Shown one piece after another: positions 55,871 to 60,000 of a DNA stretch of 60,000 bases. The stretch lies in assembly GCA_014529385.2 (NCBI GenBank), contig CM043962.1, positions 122,165,970 to 122,225,969 of the forward strand, read 5' to 3'. This DNA comes from Adiantum capillus-veneris. Taxonomy: Eukaryota; Streptophyta; Polypodiopsida; Polypodiales; Pteridaceae. A program made the translations under genes and the position numbers. Every line of letters begins with the position of its first letter. Within the stretch, counting starts at the first letter, position 1. The notes beneath the pieces are model-generated. The model saw only the letters and a list, made by a program, of their open reading frames with translations, was not told the origin of the DNA and did no database searches.

Positions 55871-57010
55871 CGCCTCTATAACGACCCGACACACACTCTT
55901 GGGAAGATACACACACACACACTATGGGGAACCACTCGGCTTAGACAACACACCTGGCCGAGACAGGGAACACACCTCTGGAGTGAGAGGAGAGAGACTA
56001 TCCACTTGCCCACTCCACACAGACACACACACACACACCCAAAAAAATCAGCTCAAAAGAGGAGAATTTCTGATGTTTAGATACAATTGAGCTTGGGCCA
56101 ACACCAATGGGGCAAATAGTTCACACAATATGGGTAAAATAAGCCAGATACAATCACAAACTAGAGCAGAAACTTCGCTCATAGGAGAAACTTACAGAGA
56201 AAAAAATCAGGAAAAGAAAGAGGAATTTGGCAAAATGGACAGTGCCATCGCGTTCGGAACGGCCCAAAACCCCAGTCTACAATGTCAAAGTGCTCAAATC
56301 CGACCTCGGATGAGCAGTTTACGGCCAAAACAGGCTCCAAAAATCCCAAAAACACACCTGCGGCTGTTCCTCCTCTCTTCTCCACGTTTTTTCTGGTCCT
56401 CTCTCAGTTTTTTCAGTTCCCACACTTAGATTTATTATTTGGGCACACTTGGCCTTTTAGATAACCTCAAACGGACCCCGAACAGGCCAAAAACTGACCT
56501 CGCAGTGCATAGTTGTCACCTTTTTTGCATCATCTGCACACCTGGCACTCATTTCTTTTCAATAATGCGTCTTGCAACCACGTGAAGTGGCCCCAAAAAG
56601 TGGTCCTAATGATGACCTTTCTGCATAACTCTCACAAGAAAACACCACTTTGTGTCCGTATTCATCCACGTGCAAATATTGACCCCGTTCGGCCTCCTGA
56701 CGCCACTCGATGCCATCTGACGCACCTGCTTACCTCATGTTGTCGGCCCGTGGATAGCTTCCTCAATAATTTGTACGCACTACCAACTCCTCCTTATTGT
56801 AGAAAAAACACAGTGGTACTGGTAATAGTGAAAATCGATGCACTATGTACACCCTGTCCTACCTGTACACATGTGGGCCCCACGTAACCACCTGGCTCTG
56901 AAAAATGGGCAATTCTTTATTTGATGCACCATGCATGTATATGTACATATGCGCAATCCCTTGCTCCAAAAAACTCCTGACATAATTTGCCCATCCCCTA
57001 ACCTGCTAGA
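55871..57010 (-). other. probable 3' LTR / 3' region of the right-end gypsy element
   Basis: No gene. On the minus strand it follows the integrase stop of the gypsy element. It contains GTGGGGCCCACATGTG near 56866-56881 and CA runs at 55905-55921 and 56020-56037. The LTR ends cannot be set because the second copy is outside the window. Confidence 0.4.
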
Positions 57011-60000
57011 TCATTCATGATCAGCAGCAGCAAAGAGCGATATGAGACTTGCCGCATCACAGGTCTCCTCATCCTTCACCAACATTTCTTGCTCCACAGA
57101 TAGTTCATCTTGCTCCACCATCATCAATCTGGCATGATACAATTTAAGACGCAATCCATTTACCCTTGACTTATGTAGAACACCATCCAGGTTAGCCAGC
57201 TGATAAGTGCCATTTGGAAAACACTCCACTACCTTGAAAGGGCCTTCCCACTTAATTTGAAACTTCTTTTGGAAGGTGTTGTCCAGCTTACTGTTGTAGC
57301 GCAAAACCAAGTCATGCTTCTTGATACCCTTACTTTTGACCTTTTCATTTATCTTTGCTAAAGCCCTATCTTGCATCTGCCCATAATGTTCCAATGCACT
57401 CATCCTATCCAGCTGAACCTCTTGTAGCTGTAAGAGCCTCTCTTCGAATGCATCACTAGGCGGCCCAAGCAACTTCTCTAACATCTTGACCGCAGGCAAC
57501 TCTACTTCCACAGGCAATAGTGCTTCTTTTCCATACACCAAATGAAATGGAGTAAACCCTGTACCTGTCTTCACCGAAGTACGGTAAGCCCATAATGCAC
57601 TAGGCAATTCCAAATCCCAATTCTTTCCTTGGTGCTCTTTCACTTTCGAAAGAATCTGTACCAACTCACCATTGAATCTTTCATTTAAGCCATTACACTG
57701 TGGGTAATAAGGAGTGGTATGGTGGTGCCTAATCTTCATCTTTGCACATAAAAAATCTAGCAGTTTAGCTCTAAAGCCAGGCCCCTTATCTGAAAGTAGC
57801 TCCAGTGGCACCCCAAACTTGCAACATATTTCATCATACACAAATTTTGCCACATCCTTTGCAGTGATCTATTTTACTGCTATAGCCTCTGCCCATCTAG
57901 AAAGATAGTCCACTGCCGTCAAAATATAGCTTTTTCCCCTGCTTGTGATAGGTAACGGGCCTATTGCATCAATCCCCCACTTTTCAAACACATCAAATGC
58001 CATAATGGTTTTTCGTAGCTCTGGCTTCAACACTCTCTTCCCAAATGCTTGACACCTATTGCAAGACCTACACCAATGGTGAACATCCTTGTGCAAACTA
58101 GGCCATACATACCCCTCTTGAAAAATCTTATGCAAGGTGATCTTTAGATCAAAATGGCCACCACATGCGCCTTCATGATTCTCTTCCAACACTCTGTAAA
58201 GCTCCTCCCGCCAAGGTACACGTCTCAACACGAGATCAGCCCCTTTCATGTATAAGACATCACCAATCAATTTGTACCTGTATGCTCTACGCACAAAGCC
58301 ATACTTCTTAGACTTCTGAATCTCCTTTGGAATGATTCCTGTTAGCAAAAACTCCTCTTCTTGATCCAGACTTTCCCGGCCATGATAAAGAGGTAAAGTG
58401 GTCCTCAACACAAATAGCTCCCCAATCATGCCTTGAGCTGCTTCATGTGCCTCTCCATTTAGAGCACGTTCAATGTGTCTCATGATCCATGCTTCGAACT
58501 TTTTTAACAGGCCTTTAATTCTGAAGCACATTTCCTTCAATGAGGTGTTCTTGCTCTTCCACACACCTAGCACTTGCTTCACCACTAACAAGGCATCACC
58601 TTTTATGCTCAACCTTCGAACCCCAAGGCTTCAAAAAAATGTGTAATCCGGCTTCCAGAGTAGCATATTCAGCCTCATTGTTACTATGAGCATCCAATTT
58701 GAACCCTCTCTTGCATACTAGCTTTCCCTCTGGATCATAAAGTGTTATACCCCGTGAAGCTGCATCATGGCTCTTTCTGTATGAACCATCAAAGAACAAC
58801 ACATGTGCATTGCTGATCTGCGGCACTTCTTCAACTACCTTTCTCACCACCTCTTCCTTAACAATAAGGGGATTCTCCTTGTAGGTCAACAAATCAGCTA
58901 GGGTAGCCTTTGTACTATCTTCCACTAGAAAAGAGAACTCAAACTCTTGCAGCTCAATTACCCATTTCTTCACCACATTTGACATGTTAGTACCATTAAT
59001 TAACTGTGGCAAAAAGGCATAACTCGTCAAGAAAACAAAAGGCCATGGTAGCAAGTAATGACGAAATCGTCGACAAGCAAATATTACACTGGCCATCACT
59101 AGCTCTACTTCCGAGAACTTTCTCTCCGCTACCAACTTCACTCGGCTTGCACAATACACTGGCCTCATATAATGGCTGCCCTTCCCCTTTTGCAATAGCA
59201 TGGCTCCAATGGCATCATCCCCTACTGAGGGATTTACATAAAAAACTTTCTCCCAATCAAGAGCCTGCATGGCTGACAAACCCCCTAACACCTCTTTCAC
59301 CTCTTGAAACACTTCTTCACACTTGTCATCCCATTGCAATGGATCATGCTTTGCCACTTGTTGTAATGGATAAAGAATCTGAGAAGACAATGGAATAAAC
59401 CTTGGCATGTACTTCACTTTGTGTATAAAGGTTGCCAATTGCTTCGTACTCGTAGGTGATGGAAGAAGAATAATAGACTTAACCTTGTCTGGATCAGCCT
59501 CAATGCCATTTTCTGACACCATGTGGCCCAATAACTTCACCCTTGGCTGTGCTAGATGACATTTCTTTGGATTTAGTTGTCCTCCAAATTCATCATATCG
59601 AGCCAATACCATCTGCAGCTTCTCATGGTGTTCAGCCCTACTGCTATAAACACAAAAGTCATCCATAAAAGCTTTAACACAACTACCAATGAATGGTTCC
59701 AACACCCAATTTGCTCTCTCTTGATAGAAGGAAGGTCCATTTGACAACCCAAATGGCAATACTGTGTAGCAATAGCAGCCCCATGGCGTAATAAAAGTTG
59801 TCTTTGTGCGATCTTTAAGAGCAATCTTCAATTGAAAATAGCCTGAAAAACCATCACACACTGTACCTCTCATAACCTGCCACTGAATCCAAGATCTGAT
59901 CAATGAATGGAAGAGGATATGGGTTCTTCTTAGTGGTTGCGTTTAAGGGTTTAAAATCTAAACAAATTCTCCACTTCCCATCCTTCCTTGGACTGACTAC
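57011..60000 (-). pseudogene. Tat-type Ty3/gypsy pol (RT, RNase H, second RNase H, integrase), partial
   Basis: It enters from the right edge within RT (W-R-I-C-L-D-F-K-P-L-N, P-L-P-F-I-D-Q), with a 1-base shift near 59855. It continues with C-D-G-F-S-G-Y-F and the catalytic box F-M-D-D (about 59660). RNase H 1 includes V-N-P-S-V-G-D-D-A-I-G. A second, archaeal-type RNase H follows with F-F-D-G-S-Y, N-N-E-A-E-Y (58680) and K-G-D-A-L-L-V-V (58600), where another frameshift lies. Integrase has H...H and C-R-S-C-N-R-C, W-G-I-D-A-I-G-P (57975), a TAG near 57868, then L-S-D-K-G-P-G-F, N-E-R-F-N and a chromodomain-less C-terminus, stop at 57011. A second RNase H is typical of the Tat lineage. Confidence 0.88.

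Noticed and set aside
55156-55918. Long minus-strand ORFs rich in Ser/Leu and Cys/Val
   Set aside because: Translations of GA, CA and minisatellite repeats.

Overview
This is nuclear DNA from a land plant with a large, repeat-rich genome. The evidence is Ty1/copia elements primed by initiator tRNA-Met, Ty3/gypsy elements of the Tat/Athila type (one with a second RNase H), GT-AG introns of 78-112 bp, TATA boxes, and long GA/TA microsatellites. The exact lineage cannot be fixed from the sequence; the repeat load would suit a fern, lycophyte or gymnosperm. I see no clearly intact single-copy host gene. Nearly everything is mobile DNA, and much of it is nested.

Left block (1-24475, everything read on the minus strand unless stated). 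An old LTR element (H; LTR 23092-24475, PBS, leader, start of gag) was hit by three later insertions: a solo LTR (E, 22282-23040, TSD AGGAC), a decayed Ty3/gypsy element (G, 13894-21911, TSD TTGTC), and a young Ty1/copia element (A2; 5' LTR 13590-13781, running off the left window edge). A2 is itself split by an 11-kb element with inverted ends (T1, 1768-12815). T1 is the most interesting object here. It carries a multi-exon transposase-like gene, a divergent histone H3-like gene whose first eight residues match the H3 tail, two intron-containing genes of unknown function, and an array of five 161-bp palindromes.

Middle block (24476-37166). It holds a decayed relative of the T1 transposase (T3), clusters of roughly 62-bp hairpin repeats, a nearly intact copia element (A1, 27044-32596, TSD ATGAT, one long gag-pol frame but a lost start codon), a degenerate acidic-repeat coding region, and the terminal 1.1 kb of a second T1-family element (T2) with a large TA satellite.

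Copia nest (37167-51230). Families B, C and E are inserted into each other, and a 2.45-kb segment has been inverted. The split halves of C and of its target site, each flanked by the same 5-bp duplication, allow the original order to be deduced.

Right block (51231-60000). A spliced gene encodes a coiled-coil plus RING-H2-like protein. It is followed by a broken FCP1-like (HAD) phosphatase domain, a microsatellite/minisatellite field, and the pol region of a Tat-type gypsy element that runs off the right edge.
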